Positions 1 through 13,290 of a DNA stretch of 64,000 nt are shown here, one piece after another. Location of the stretch: the NCBI RefSeq assembly GCF_900497805.2, contig NW_020954610.1, positions 17,516,535 through 17,580,534 of the forward strand, given 5' to 3'. The notes beneath the pieces are model-generated. The model saw only the letters and a list, made by a program, of their open reading frames with translations. It made no database searches and had not been told where the DNA came from. Source of the stretch: Vombatus ursinus (taxonomy: Eukaryota > Chordata > Mammalia > Diprotodontia > Vombatidae). Numbering within the stretch: the first letter of the stretch is position 1; each line of letters begins with the position of its first letter. A program made the translations under genes and the position numbers.

Positions 1-869
1 AAACCACATTAATTAGGACCCTATTAATATGGAATCTGTGACAGATGAGACATAGGCAAGGGTGACATTTAATTTTATATTATGAGAAGTAGGTTTGATA
101 TGCAAAGTAATACTATAAACAACAGGTATAGTGTTTGCTTAAGAAAATAAAATCCTTCCCAGAATTTCTCGTACTTTAGCAAAAGCTATTTCCATGTATC
201 ACATGAATATGCTAATTGCAAATTATTCTTCCCTATTCATTAAAACAGGTACTTTACTTCGTAATAGAGTACTTCAGTAAACATTATTCCATGTTACTGT
301 ATAATACTATACATAAACTTTTTTTTTAATGCCTGGGATTACATATATACCATGGACATGACAGTTACTCATGTCTCTTTTACTGCGAGATTTCATTACC
401 ATTGGCTTTCCAGTTCCTGGCTCCAGTCTACTAAGAGGGCAAAAACACCTTCACTCCAGAATTCTAATTAGAACCTTAAGATTGATTAGTCTACAAGTCT
501 TCCAACTGGATGCTCTCCATCTATGGTAACAAATTCCTACCTCCAGCTCCCCAAACCCTGTAATTAAGGATAGCTGTCTGCTAAAGTGAAATCCTTTCTT
601 CCTGCTACCTCATCCCCATACTCTCATCCCTAGCCAGCAGAGCTCTACCTCCTCATCTGTCATCCTTTTGACAAAACTGATTTCTAGTTGGTGAATGAGA
701 AGGAGATGTGGCCAACATCACTGTCCACGTTGAGCCACCAGATCAAAGCAGAAGCCAGAAATTGAGGAAGAGAGCAAGATCTAATCTTTGGTCTGGGTCC
801 AGCCCCAAACCCAGATCCAAATTTAGCAACCTGTTTCAAGCCAGGGTTATGCAAGAAGCCAGAGAACCC
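1..869. other. Unannotated intergenic DNA
   Basis: AT-rich sequence with no repeat or gene that I can support. Confidence 0.6.
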
Positions 870-1110
870 AGTAATCAGCTACCCCATCCAGAACTCATAG
901 GATCACAGATTTTAGAGTTGGAAGGAACCTCAGAGTTATCCAATCCAAACATTCATTTAACAAATAAAGAAACTGAGGACTGGGAAACTTAAGTGACTTG
1001 TCCAAGATCCCATATCATGAACAGCAGAAACAAGATTTAAATCCTGGTCCTTTGACTTTAAATCCAGGATTTTTTCCCCACTGTACCACATTAACTCCAT
1101 TAGGGGAGAA
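870..1110 (-). mobile_element. MIR/THER1-type SINE
   Basis: Reversed: gatcacagattttagagttg, gaaggaacctcagagttatc, taagtgacttgtccaagatc and the head end at cccactgtaccaca. Confidence 0.7.
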
Positions 1111-1209
1111 GCAGTGACAACCCCAAACTGCATCAGGGACAGGACTAGGGCCTAGTCAACCCATCTAAAATGAGAGAAGCGGCAGGTCCTGGCACTAGAA
1201 TAAAGTCTC

Positions 1210-2060
1210 CCTCATAGAAATGGAGCTAAAGACATGAATAAAGGGAAGAAAATTCCCAATACAATAAAAAGTACTTTGGGTTAAGAGAAACCCAAGGGAT
1301 AAACTCAGAAGAGAATAATTCCATAATAAATACAAGTGGACATGCAACTTAAAAATTAGAAAAGCAACAAATAGTAAAATCAAAACTAAACATTAAAATA
1401 GAAATTCTGAAAATCAAAGAAGAGAAAATTTGAAACAAAAAATTGAATTACTAAAACCACAATCTGTTTTTTAGAAAAACTAACAAGCATATTTGATCAA
1501 ATAAGGAAAATCAACTTAATAAACTCAAAGATGAAAAAAGGAGAATTCACAATGGGTAGAAGAAATTATTTAAAACTATTTTGCCCAATGATATACCAAC
1601 AAAATTGATAAATAAAATGAAAATTTACAAGAACATAAAATATTCAAATTTATAAAGAAGTAGTTCATTTAAATATTCCAATCTCAAAAAAAAAAAAGAA
1701 ATTGTATAAGCCATAAATGAACTTCCAAAAGAAAAAAAAAGAACTCAGACCCTGGTAGATTTACAAGTTAACCCTACAAACATTCAAAGAATGATTAACT
1801 TTAATGTTCATATGTATATATAAATATATATATATGTACACAGAGACAGAGACAGAGACAGAGAGTGAGAGAGACAGTACAAAAATATAGAAAAAGAAGG
1901 TAACTTCTTCAGTTCTTTCCATGAGGTAAATATGGTCCTGATACACAAACCAGGGGAAGATAAAGTGGAGAAAGAAAACTATAAATAAATATCTCCAGTA
2001 ACTATTAACGCAAACATATTAAATATTAGTAAAAAGGAATGGCAACATATTTAAAAGATT
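1210..2060 (+). mobile_element. L1 ORF2 fragment
   Basis: A-rich DNA with L1 ORF2 remnants, such as INELPKEKKRTQTLVD and NMVLIHKPGEDKVEKENYK in broken plus-strand frames. No full frame. Confidence 0.5.
1810..1882 (+). repeat. (TA)n then (GAGACA)n microsatellite
   Basis: TA units followed by several GAGACA units and GA. It sits inside an L1 fragment. Confidence 0.85.
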
Positions 2061-2368
2061 ATCCTTTTTGTTTTTATCTATAGCAATTTGTCCAAGATAT
2101 GAGTCAATGGGTTGTCTATGAAATTGAAGTTCAGGCAATAAGTATTCATCATCCACTTGACTTTTGGCATGGATTGTTTGCCTGAACTTTTAAAAAAAAT
2201 TATTATGTATTTCATTGAGGAGATTCTACAGTGTTCCAGGGCTTAATAGTAGCAATCAGTCCAATGTCCACAAACAGGAACTTCTAGAAAACTTTACTAT
2301 CTTTAAGGGATCCCTCTTCTATTTGGACTTTGACCAGACATGTTATATGAGCACTTTTATCTAAGCAT

Positions 2369-2370
2369 GT

Positions 2371-2404
<34 letters not shown>
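2369..2404 (+). repeat. (TA)n microsatellite
   Basis: An AT-only stretch of about 36 bases with one phase slip. Confidence 0.9.
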
Positions 2405-3640
2405 CAAAAACACTTTTCCCTTTGAGCTCATATGAGTATGTATTTAATTCCCATTATGTATATGAACACCTTTATATGAGCATATATTTATTTCCCTGCT
2501 TTATTCCTTCTTCAATAATAAGAGGGTCTCCAAAGTTAGCTCTGTACATGTTTCAAGGAATATGGCATGATTTTGACATATCCATGAAAGATACCTTGTT
2601 GGAAGAATACCCTACTATATTATAAATATCTTAACTCCCTAGACCAAGTTTTGTTTATCCTTACCTACTCTATCTCTAAAACAGCATTGCACTAATAAGT
2701 GTTCAAGAGATTATTATTGAATAAATGTAATGAAGGAAAAAAAACTGTCATTGAGGTTTTCTGAGTTGAGTGTTTTCTGTGATCTAGTCATAATCAAAGT
2801 ATTTACCAGTGACTATTCTTCCAGAAAGTCCACAGAAAACCAAAGATCAAAATGGCACAATAATATACCAGGCAAGTAAGAGGAAAAAGCCATAAATGAT
2901 GGCATAAGCCATGAAAAATTATATAGATGTGTAAATCACCCTGAAATGTCATGAAACACCTGGGAATAACGGCAGATTGAAGAGAGATGGGATTGTATTA
3001 CCAGTCACCGCTTATCTTCCCTTTCTACTCCACCAAAGTAAACCAAAATAGAAAACATGGATGGGGACTTTCGTTGGGAAGTTTAGTAAGCTGACAATGA
3101 TTAAATTGGGACTGGGAAGACAGAAAATAATGCTAAATGCTGTCAACTTTTTCTCACTTGCCTGTGCCACATTTCCCCGAAAATGAGTGTGGGTTTGGAG
3201 AAATGATAGCAGATCATTTACTCTTGTTTCACATAACTCTCCTGTTTGATAAAACAACAGGGCAAAAGAACTAGATCTGAGATTTAAAAAAACTGAGTAT
3301 AAAGACAGACTAATCTAGGCAGAAAAAAAATCAAACTTCAAATTGCAACATTCGCTTGTGATCTTATATCCCTCTCCCATTGCAGATATATAGAAGCAGC
3401 AGGAAAAGCCCAGATTGGCTAACTTTGAACCCAGACCCAGAGAGGCAAATTCTGCTGCTAGAAGACACTTATCTAATACACTTCTGAAATGATTTATTCT
3501 ATGTTGCTCTTCTGTGACATGGAAGAGACAGCTAAGTCACTTCTGACTTTTCATTTGTTGCCCTGTCTGGTTTCAACTCCGCAGAACAAGATGCCCTTCC
3601 CAGGATAAACTCAAAATCTCATCACTAAGTTGTTAACTAA
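2405..3640. other. Unannotated intergenic DNA
   Basis: I see no gene, RNA or clear repeat here. Short open frames exist on both strands but have no recognisable protein content. Confidence 0.6.
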
Positions 3641-3859
3641 CTCAAGCCTTGGTTGACACCCTCTCCCTCAGTCTCCTCTACCTTCAGATTGAAGGGCTGG
3701 AGGGTGACCTACCAAACTCCTCCCAAAGCCTTCCCTTATAGAGGGCAGAAAATTTTCTCAACTCACTCCACATTGCATCTTCTGTCTTGCCTAGTTTCAA
3801 CTCCATGGAACAAAATGCCTGGTCACTGGATATTCCCTGCTTCCTTTTGTGTATTTATC

Positions 3860-3985
3860 TTCCTTTTTTAGATTATATGCTCCTTGAGGGCAGGAACTCT
3901 TTCTTTTTATTAATTGTATCACCAGCACAGCACAATGCCTGGCATGTAGCAGGCACTAAATAAATGCTTATTGGATTGGATTGGG
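3860..3985 (+). mobile_element. L2 LINE 3' end
   Basis: atgctccttgagggcaggaa, cagcacaatgcctggcatgt and aataaatgcttattggattg. Sequence from about 3640 may be a diverged extension. Confidence 0.75.
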
Positions 3986-3989
3986 TTGA

Positions 3990-5055
3990 CTCCTCAACCC
4001 TACCCCAGAGACACCTATGGGGAAGAGGCAGCTGTTTGGAGATGGGTGCCAGGAATTCTTTTAACCCTTTGTTATTTGCCTGGTCTTTTACTTTAGGTAA
4101 CTACATTTTGCTTTAAACTAACATGTTCTGTTGGTCTTCTAAAAGCAACATTGGTGAAAATTTGAGGGATGTGGTTTTCAGCAGATGCTGACCAGGGGTC
4201 AGTGTGCTTTGATATTGGGGTAGCTATCAGGAGACCCTCAATTAAAGGAGATCCGGGTTACACAAATGTTTAAACTTCCACAGCAACCAGAATATATTCA
4301 GCTCCCCAAATTCTATTCACTGTCCTCATCCTTTATCCCAAGAGTCCTGGAAATGCTTCCTGCTTCCTTTAGGATGGTGACAGAAAACTCCCAGCTAGTA
4401 ACATGGAACATGTTGAGAGAGCTCTCTCACCCCCTTCCTCCCCCTCTTTTTTCCACCAAAAATGTTTGCCTTGTCCTTTCAGGAGGAGAAAAATAAATGT
4501 CATTATGTACAAATCCTATTTTCTCTTCTGCAAGATCATTTGGCATATATACAGTGCTGATATTTACAGTCATATCAAATATTAAATAGATTTAGGGTAG
4601 TCATTTGTAGTGAGTATATGTGTTAAAGCCACTGTGAGTGTTTTCCTCAGCCAGTCAGGATAAATGACTTTTGAGAATGACCTGCTCATCCGTTCATAAT
4701 GCGACTTGCTCTTCACAGGGTGCTCACTGCTGGAAAATAGAAGATTGCAAATTTGACAAAACACGGCCTGTCTACCACCACCACTACCACCTCCAACCTC
4801 CCCACCCCCACCCTTCCCACAGGCAATCAATGCTCACTTGTGTCTCCTCTATTTTAAATCAGCTTAATTAATAAGTGCTTTCTGGTACCTCCAAAGCAAT
4901 AAAGTTCCCTAGAGCAAAAATAACAACTGAGAAATGACTGGCCAGTGCTCTTCTACCCTTATCCCATACCCTTATGCCTGAAGAAATGGTCTTTTTGTCA
5001 TCATATCACACCTCCAATGCTACCAATTAACCTGTTCCAGGTTCAGTGTCAAGAA
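3990..5055. other. Unannotated intergenic DNA
   Basis: No gene or clear repeat seen. A C-rich stretch (ccaccaccactaccacctcc, near 4777-4820) makes a spurious Gly-rich minus-strand frame. Confidence 0.6.
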
Positions 5056-5059
5056 TACA

Positions 5060-5140
5060 ATTATATACTGCAGTTAGACTGTGCCTAGTTAAATAGTAGG
5101 CACTTAATAAATGCTTATTGACTGACTTATTGACTGAAAA
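5060..5140 (+). mobile_element. L2/MIR 3' tail
   Basis: agtaggcacttaataaatgc followed by ttattgactgactta. Confidence 0.6.
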
Positions 5141-5519
5141 TTATATGTCATACAATTTTTCAACTACCTACTAATGTAAATGGGTCAGGATGGATTAGAG
5201 GACAGGGATCAGAAAACAAGAAAGAGAAATTTGGTAACTTTCATTTTATTTCTGCTAAGTCTGAGTTTCCCCGTGTTCCAGATCCATTTTCTTAGTAATA
5301 GACATCAAATGACTAGGATCTGAAGCTGGACTTAGTGTCAGAAACATTATTTCCAAGCCAGAAGATGTACTTGATGCATTTTACAAAACCAGGAAGGAAT
5401 ACAATCTGGTCTTTTGATCTAGGAGCAGAGCCAGGATTAGGGTTAGGCAGAAATAGGCAGTAGCCATCAACATGCAGGAGGGTAAAAGAGGAATTATTTT
5501 ATAGTACTTTCAATAAATG

Positions 5520-5779
5520 TTTTTGCTTTGATGTTCAGTCATTTTTCAGTGGTGTCCAACGCTTCGTGACCTCATTTGGGGTTTTCTTGGCAGAGATACT
5601 GGATTGGTTTGCTATTTCTTTCTCCAGCTCATTTTAGAGATGAGGAACTGAGGCAAACAGGGTTAAGTGACTTGTCAAGGGTCACACAGGTAGTGTCTGA
5701 GACCAGATTTGAACTCAGGGAAATGAGTCTTCCTGACTCCAGGCCTAGCATTCTATCCATTGCACCACCTAGTTGCCCA
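5520..5779 (-). mobile_element. MAR1 CORE-SINE
   Basis: Reversed and nearly complete: cgtgacctcatttggggttt, cttggcagagatactggatt, gatgaggaactgaggcaaac and tccattgcaccacctagttg. Confidence 0.82.
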
Positions 5780-5837
5780 TCTCCTAATACATGTACATAT
5801 TTGTAATACTAAAAATTTAACTCTCTCTGTTCTAAAG

Positions 5838-6003
5838 GCAGCTCCATGGCACATGAATAGTATGCTGCGCCTGGTGTCAGGAAGACCTGAGCTTGAATCT
5901 GATCTCAGGCACTCCCTACTTCACAGTGTTGCTGTGATGACCAACACAACAGTGAGATAATGGATAGAATGTACTGTGAAGTGCTCTGTGAATATAGGCT
6001 CTT
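5838..6003 (+). mobile_element. CORE-SINE (MIR/MON1-type)
   Basis: tgtcaggaagacctgagctt and gaatctgatctcaggcactc, then ttcacagtgttgctgtgatg and gtgaagtgctctgtgaatat. Confidence 0.65.
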
Positions 6004-6178
6004 ATTCCTCTTCTGAAGAGTGTTGACTTTGGAGTCAAAGGATCTGGATTCAAATCTAGACTCTGTTATGACCTGTGTGACCTTGAGCACGTACTTACTT
6101 CTATGTTTCTTATCTGTAAAATAAGGAGGTTGGAGTTGATGGCCTCTGAGGACCCTTCCAGCCCTAAATCTATGATCC
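6003..6178 (+). mobile_element. MIR/THER1-type SINE
   Basis: ggatctggattcaaatctag, gttatgacctgtgtgacctt and the tail ggacccttccagccctaaat. Confidence 0.75.
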
Positions 6179-6519
6179 CATCATCCCTTTTTGTGGGCTG
6201 CTATCATGAAAATGTCCCCAGTTTGTTCGAAAGATACAGCTCACTCCTGAAGAGAGTACCTATTTTATAAGAATGGTAATAGCCATTAGTCCCATATGGT
6301 TATTGAGCCTCTCTTCCCTTATTTATGGTCTTCTCCCTTTCCTTTTTTTTACGTATTTATTATTGTTTCTTGTTTTTATACTAGTTCATTTCACCTTATG
6401 CCCATTCTCTTATACTTCCCCCACAATCTCCAGTCTTACATTTGTGATAAAGCAATCATTTAAGCAATGCCAACTAACACAGCAACTGGGTCTGACAACA
6501 TATAATAAGAGCATTTAAT

Positions 6520-6750
6520 AGAGGGATTTAAGGTTTGCAAAGCACTTTACAAATATTCTCATTTTATTCTCATAACTCTATGAGGTGTTACTATTGTTCA
6601 TACTTTACAGATGAGGAAACTGAAGCAATCAGAGGTTAACTGATTTGCCTAAAGTCACACAGCTAGTAAGTATCTGAGGCAGGATTTTAATTCAGGTCTT
6701 CCTTGACTACTGCAGGTTCTGCACTATCCCCAGAGCCACCTAGCCTCCCA
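6520..6750 (-). mobile_element. MIR SINE
   Basis: Reversed MIR over nearly its full length: ggtttgcaaagcactttaca, ttacagatgaggaaactgaa, aaagtcacacagctagtaag and the head end at ccagagccacctagcc. Confidence 0.8.
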
Positions 6751-6978
6751 GTGCACATTTGTAGTGCCCACCTCTACCGAAACCTTCCCTTTATTTCTCA
6801 AAGCTTATTGCAGATGATCGCTATTTGCTCTGCTGGGAATTCTGTGACGATAGTCCCTTCCCCTGAATATTTAGTACTTTCTAGATCCTTGTCTAGGCCA
6901 ATAAACATTGGATCCTTATCCTTCCATCTGTATAATATATAGTATGCTATTCTATACCTTTCAAAGCATGTTCATATG

Positions 6979-6983
<5 letters not shown>

Positions 6984-7011
<28 letters not shown>
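6984..7011 (+). repeat. (TG)n microsatellite
   Basis: About 14 uninterrupted TG units. Confidence 0.9.
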
Positions 7012-7125
7012 GCTACAGGCACTTATTTAGATTGTGAGACTCACTTTACTCATCTATATAAACTGAAGATAATAAAAATAATAACTGGCATTTATTTTGC
7101 ATTTTAAGATTTGAACAGGAATTTG

Positions 7126-7160
7126 TATATGTATGTATGTATGTATGTATACATACATGT
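7126..7160 (+). repeat. (ATGT)n microsatellite
   Basis: About six ATGT units, then the mirrored acatacat. Confidence 0.85.
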
Positions 7161-7289
7161 GTGAATGATTGCTCATCCACCCTTGGCATCCATCTAGCAC
7201 CCAACTCTCCTTACCTGTGGCTCCAAGAAGCTGGAGCATGCAACGTGGCCATACCGCAGAAAGTGGTCTCAGCAAGTAGGCTAAACTAG

Positions 7290-7642
7290 GTTGAAGGTAA
7301 CTGACAGGTTCAAACCTTTTGGCGAGTTAGGGGAGTGTTTACCCAAGCATGTGAAGACTTCCCCAGTTGAATGGGTGGATGAAAACAATTTGTTCCAAAG
7401 GCCCTAATGGTAGCTGAAGCAGGCTCAGTGGAATGCTTAGAGCTTGGTCAGGCATCAAAGGCACCAGGTCATCAACTGAATCCCAGGGCATCGCCAGTCA
7501 TCCTGCATTTTGTCTCGACACTGGACTTCAAAGACTCTGGAAAAGAGAGTGAGACTGACCACTTTGTGCAATTCTGCCTCACTCAAATTTGATTCATTCA
7601 CGAGTCCTCTTAGAAAATGAAGAACAAACAACATTACATTTT
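7290..7642 (+). mobile_element. Marsupial dispersed repeat (likely RTE-related)
   Basis: It contains gccagtcatcctgcattttg, tgactgaccactttg-like sequence and the RTE-style tail aatgaagaacaaacaacatt. A reversed relative lies at 52040-52520. Confidence 0.45.
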
Positions 7643-7759
7643 GTTGCAGGGTTCTGTATTCTATAGGATACCCCGAAGCTATTTCATCTCGTTCTTGACA
7701 ACAGGACAGGGGTTGCCAAGTTTTGTGGGGGAAGGACATCCTCGAAACCCTGACATCAT

Positions 7760-7930
7760 AGCATCTTAGCTTTTGGGCTAGGAGGGACCTTAGAGGTCAT
7801 GAAGTCCAGTCCTGTCATTTTACAAATAAAGAAGTTGAGTTGAATGACTTTCCCAAGGTCCCATAGACAGAAAGTAGCAGAGCCGAGTTCAAAACCAGGT
7901 ATTCTATCTGCATAGGACTCCATAAGGCTG
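7760..7930 (-). mobile_element. MIR/THER1-type SINE
   Basis: Reversed: gagggaccttagaggtcatg, tgactttcccaaggtcccat and attctatctgcatagga. Confidence 0.7.
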
Positions 7931-8054
7931 AAATCTTCTACCATTTCCCCCTCTCTTCTGCTTAAGAGGATGTCAAAAGGGGTGGAAGGCAAGTCTGGGA
8001 ACTGCTGACTTGGGGCTAGAAAGAAATTTTTCTTCTCCCCCAACACCTAAAAAG

Positions 8055-8240
8055 AAATTAAACTGTGTAGAGGGGTATCTAGTCCAATACTCCTCATTTT
8101 ACAACTAAGGGAACTGAGGCTCAGGAAAAATTAAAGTAACTTGTCCAAGACCACAAGAATTAAGTAGCAGTAGGAGGTATTTGAACCCACATCATCTGGC
8201 TCTAAAATCATTACTCTTTCTACTCCACCATATTTGCTCA
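8055..8240 (-). mobile_element. MIR/THER1-type SINE
   Basis: Reversed core: tctagtccaatactcctcat, aactgaggctcaggaaaaat and tctttctactccaccat. Confidence 0.7.
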
Positions 8241-8635
8241 CTCTATAATATACTTTTTTTTTTTAGTTTTTTTAACCCCTAGTCAAGTTAGCCTTGCCTG
8301 CCACCCTACTTGAAATGCTCTTGAACAGCAAAGAAAGAGAAATGGCAGAAGGTTTCAGGCTTCCTTCTCAACTCCCTGTCCCCCAACTTGACATGCCTGA
8401 GGGCCACAAGAAGAAGTTCACTGGGGGAGGATAGCTGTAGCCCAAGATTGATCAGGTGGAAATTTGAGATTGATCAATAGATCATTCAAGGAATGATCTC
8501 CAAACTTTTTGATCACATACCCCATCATGAAAAAATTTTTGAGCATATATCCCCAAGATATGAAATTTTATAAATCATGCTTAAAAGGTATACATATATA
8601 ATTTTTAATTTACAAATTGTATACATATAGAAGAT

Positions 8636-8880
8636 TCAGGACAGCTAGGTGGTACAGTGAATAAAGCACTGGGCCTGAGTTCAAATCTGTCCTCATACAT
8701 TTACTAGCTGTGTAACCCTACGCAAGTCATTTAACTCCTATAGCATCAATTCCTTACCTCCAAAATGGGAACACACTAGAGAAGGCAATGGCAAACCACT
8801 TTCGCCTTTGCCAAAAAAAAAAAAAACAAACCCCTGGACAAGTCTACAGGGTCACATTCAGACACTACTGAACAACAAGA
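8636..8880 (+). mobile_element. MAR1 CORE-SINE
   Basis: Head gacagctaggtggtacagtg, body gagaaggcaatggcaaacca, tail actactgaacaacaagag. An A-run splits the tail near 8814-8827. Confidence 0.8.
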
Positions 8881-8953
8881 GTCTTACTCTAGTTTGTTTC
8901 TATATTTAGTGTTAATAGATGTCAGACAGAAAAAAAAGTCATTCATAAGGATG

Positions 8954-9600
8954 TGATAAGGTTTGGAAGGTTCAGGGACCCACCCAAGGATCGAAGTACA
9001 GGACAGGATCATCTGGAATGAATTCATGGATTCAAGCATTCTTTAAGTCAAGTTAGCAAAAGTTTATTATAATGCTAATATAATGGGCAGAGCTCCTCAA
9101 GGGATTCTGCAACCTAACAGGAATGATGCTAAAGCTTATATAGGAAAAGCAGTGGATTATGTAGCAAGCATGCTAATTAGGTGATAATATACAAGCTTGG
9201 TCACAGGCACCATTCACTACTGGAAACTGGAAGTGGGGAGGGGGCGGGAAAAGAGTTTCTAAGGGATGTAGGGTTGTAATTTTGGTCTGTTATGCCTGTA
9301 ACAAGATAGCTTCAGGAGTTGATGTCTATAACTTGACCTCTGGATCATATGCAATAACTGTGGGAATCAGTAGTTTTGTTGATACGAGATAGTCTCATTC
9401 ATACAAAGGCAATTCTACAGAAATCAGCTTGTTCTTGCAAGAGGGAGAGATAGTTTGCCTCACTGGGCCCACTCATGAGTTATTGCCAGAGATAGGGTCT
9501 TTAGGCTGGGGAGAAAACTATTAGGGATAGTGCCTTGAGGCTAGGAAGAAATATGATCTTGCAAGTGGGGTCCTAGTACAAGCACCCAAGCACCCCATCA
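8954..9600 (-). repeat. 3' LTR of the endogenous retrovirus
   Basis: Direct repeat of 13291-14091. On the minus strand it starts TGATGGGGTGCTTGGGTGC. It has a TATA-type box (complement near 9133-9143) and AATAAA (complement near 9061-9068). About 647 bp. Confidence 0.85.
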
Positions 9601-12600
9601 TTCCCCCCTTAAACAGATGGGACTCAAAATCTTTTGGGGTAAGGGAAAAAGGTCTCAGCTTCTGAAACTGCTTCATACTGGGATTGGATGTAGATCTGTC
9701 CCTGCCTCGTGGAGTCCCCCATTCAAGGGGTTGGTCCTTTAGCCAGTATCTGGAACTTGGCTGATGCCAAGTCCAAAGGGTGACGGGTCGTGGTCTTAGA
9801 CAGAGGTTGGTACCCAGCCTGAGTGGTCATCTGCAAGTGAAGGGCACTGAGCCTAGGGGAGACAAATCTGGCAAGGAGTGTAAGCAGACAAGGGCCAAAA
9901 AGGAATAGGAGGAAAATGACCAGAAGTGGGATAAGTATGGGCTGTTCTTCTGACAGAGCTATCTGAAATTTGATTGAGTTATTGACTTTCAAACCAAGCT
10001 ACATAATTTTACTTTCTTTTAAAAATACTGTCAAACTTCCTCACACCCTCTCAACATACTTAAACCATTTGAAACTGGCACAAAGGTACCTAGAACAACT
10101 ATCCATGGACAACAGGAGGGGCTTGGATGTCCCCCATTTGTCCTAAACTTTCTTATCTACCTTCCATATTTTCAATCAAACCTTTATTTATCTTTCCAAA
10201 TATTTCAAACCCATTACTCAGACTACTCAACATTCCTTTATATTTCAACCACAACGCAAGATAGCTCATAAATTGTTACTCTTCACTAACATAACTGTAT
10301 TGCCTTAAGCAAAAGAGGTACCTGACTTTAACCTCACAACTGAATAGATTCACATCCTTGCTTCACAAGCTTGTTCATCCTTCTCTAATTATATTCACTC
10401 TAGAAGAAAGAGATACTTCAGAAATTGAATTTTTTCCATATGATAAATTCAAACACTAGTTTAACTCTTGTTTAGGCCATGGAATGGCTACAAATTCAGA
10501 TCAAAACAGAAAGATCTCACATACTTAAATTGCGCTGGTGTCTTTTACTGACCATTTGCTCTGATCATAGAAATTTGCTATAAAAGGAAAAATCAGGGAC
10601 ATGTGACATACCAAATATGACAGGATAGAACATCCTTAGCTCCATTTGAATTCAGATAAGAGTCACAGTTTTTCAACCCTGCAGTATCAATTCCACCTCA
10701 TAGTCAGACTCAGGAATAGTCAGGTGGGAAACATTCCTTTTCACAGGAACACAATGGGGAAACTGAGCCAGGAATACCCCATCCCAGATTGAGGCTAAGA
10801 TCGTCCTCATGGCTTTTTCCCAGATGTAGACCTCCACCTGTTAACAGTACAGGATCACATTCCCTCTGTGTAGCTAGTGACATTTCTGTCAGAAACTGAT
10901 TTAATGCAGATAACTATACCCAAATTCAAACTCAGAATTAGTTACAGTCCCAAGAACCTTTTACCTCAAACAGCAAGTTTCACTAATCACGGCTTAGAGC
11001 CAGATACAGTTAATTTTACTCTCATAGAGTTGCAATAAGTAATAAAGATTTACCAGGACTTCCATTTAACAACTTTCCTTCTCAAATTTAAACTTGTCCT
11101 GGTGTAAAAATCAATCATTAGAAATAATTTCTATCTATTGTACATAAACTTGCAACTTCTCAGCAAGCCAAGTTCATTGTTTAGGAACTCCATAACCCAA
11201 ACAACTTCTTTTCCCAGGGTTGATGACCTTGCCCACACAGATGGTTTCCAGGGATCCTGGCAAGTTTACAAAATAAGGGGAATCAACATAAATCCCAAGG
11301 AGGGGCTGATCCTGGTGCCCCTGCCTGCCAACCCCCATACTCTAAGGAAGACTGTTCTGAATAGGCAGAACCAGTCTGGATAAGGCTTTCACCCAATCTC
11401 CTCCTTTCCACACACAGTAATCAATTAACAATTTTAAGTTTTAACGTTAAAACAGTAACCCCAAATAACTTAGTTAACAATCTTACAACTTTCATAACTG
11501 ATAGCCAAATTGTTTTAGCTATAACCCCCTCTTTACAGGCAAAAGTGGAAATACCTGGTTTTCTAAATGGCAGTTATAAAACATTATAAGACAGGGTTAG
11601 CAGGACTGATAAAGTAACATAACTGGTTTAACACAATTTTTCCACCATCTTTTAGTTTTTTTCAGTTCATTCTTTAATAACATCCAAATTATGGAAAGTT
11701 ACTTGACATAACTGATACAAAAGTTTACCAATTTAAAACAATATTATGTACTTGAAACTTGAAACAAACACCTTACCAATCAGGTGACACCAGTTCTGTT
11801 GAATGCATTTCCAAATTACCTTATATAGAAAATAAGGCATCTTATCACCATTGGCATTATATACTGGTCACATCTAATTAAGAAATTAATAATAATAGTT
11901 TACATTTTTAGTGTCTGTCCTCTGCCAGGCATTGTGTTAGGCACCTTCCAGTCATGTGAGGTAAACTGAGGTAACTTACTTAAGATCACCCAGTTAACAA
12001 ATTTTGCATCCATACATTTTCCCAATTTGCCTTAGTGACAGATAGTATAATAAATTCTGACTTATCTTAAGCATCAAATTAGGAATGACACATTTCACTT
12101 ACAATATGACCAGAATGAATTCAATTACCCTTTTGGTCATGTTCCAGTACACAAAAACTTTTCTCTTTCATGTGAAGCAGGAAAGGTTAAGAGCTAGTCA
12201 ACCTGCCTCTTTGATCTGAGAGGAAAAGGTCCCCCCTTTCTTTCTTGTCTCTCCCTCTACATTCAAAACTTGGCCAGGGTTGGAATGTAGAGAGAGAGAA
12301 TTTTTTTTAACCAACAATTCTCCAAAATTTCCAAACCTTTTACTCTCAAATCCTCTGTTCACACAGTTCATGCAAACAGATTATGCCTTTTTTTCTACCC
12401 ATACTCCTCTCATTCCTACATGCTTTAACTTTCTTGCTTTTCTTTCTATCTACTTATCCCTCTGATGGACTTTGATTAAAGCCCCTTTAAAACTTCACAT
12501 ATCTTATTTCTTTCTAATTCTGATCTAACACTTCTCTTGCCCTCCTCAACTTGCCTTTACCAATCATACAACCTCCCATTCACCCGCTCCTCTGAGGCTG

Positions 12601-13290
12601 CTACAATCAGGGAAGGAAGGAGAGAGGGAGAGAAAGAGAAAGTGGCATTCCAACCAAAGTCCAGCTGTAGCCCTTGGAAGCTACTCTTGCTGGCTGGCTG
12701 CATTTTAAATCGTAAAGGGTGTCAGATTACATACAGAGACTCATTTGCACCACAAAGAGACACAAACACAGAACAGATACAGACAGGGTGATACAGATAA
12801 TGACAGGGAGAGTCCAAAAGCTCAGAGAGGTTTGTCAGAAACCCCCTGCATAAATCAATTTTTTTCATGGTTCTCCAGATGATATAGCAGCCAGGCAAAA
12901 TGTTCCTTTTTAAGGTCTTGGAGACTAAGCTTTTTCCAGTCCTGTAAAAGATAACCAAGGGGCAAATCTTGGGATATAGAGAGAGATTGGCCCATCCCTT
13001 TTACCTATAAGCTTATTGATAGAAAGGGAAGCCAATAAGCACCTGTAGCCACTCACCTCAACCAGCATCCTAGAGAGGGAGAAATAACCCGCAGAAGTTC
13101 CCAAACAGGGCATCCCTTGTCAAGAAGGAAATCTGCCAGATTCTTTTGCAGGCTTGACCCAAAGTCCCGACAAGCCTTCCTAGGTGCTTGTGGGATGAGC
13201 CAACTACAGGGTGAGGGGAGGGGAGGGGAGGCTTGCCTTGACTGAAAGAAGGCTTGAGACCTCAGACATGCCCCACACGGCGCCATTAAA

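Noticed and set aside
4582-4830. Gly-rich minus-strand frame
   Set aside because: The Gly run comes from a C-rich simple stretch (near 4777-4820); there is no domain.
8640-8720. tRNA-like sequences at SINE heads
   Set aside because: They are the tRNA-derived heads of CORE-SINEs, diverged and followed by SINE bodies, and not functional tRNA genes.
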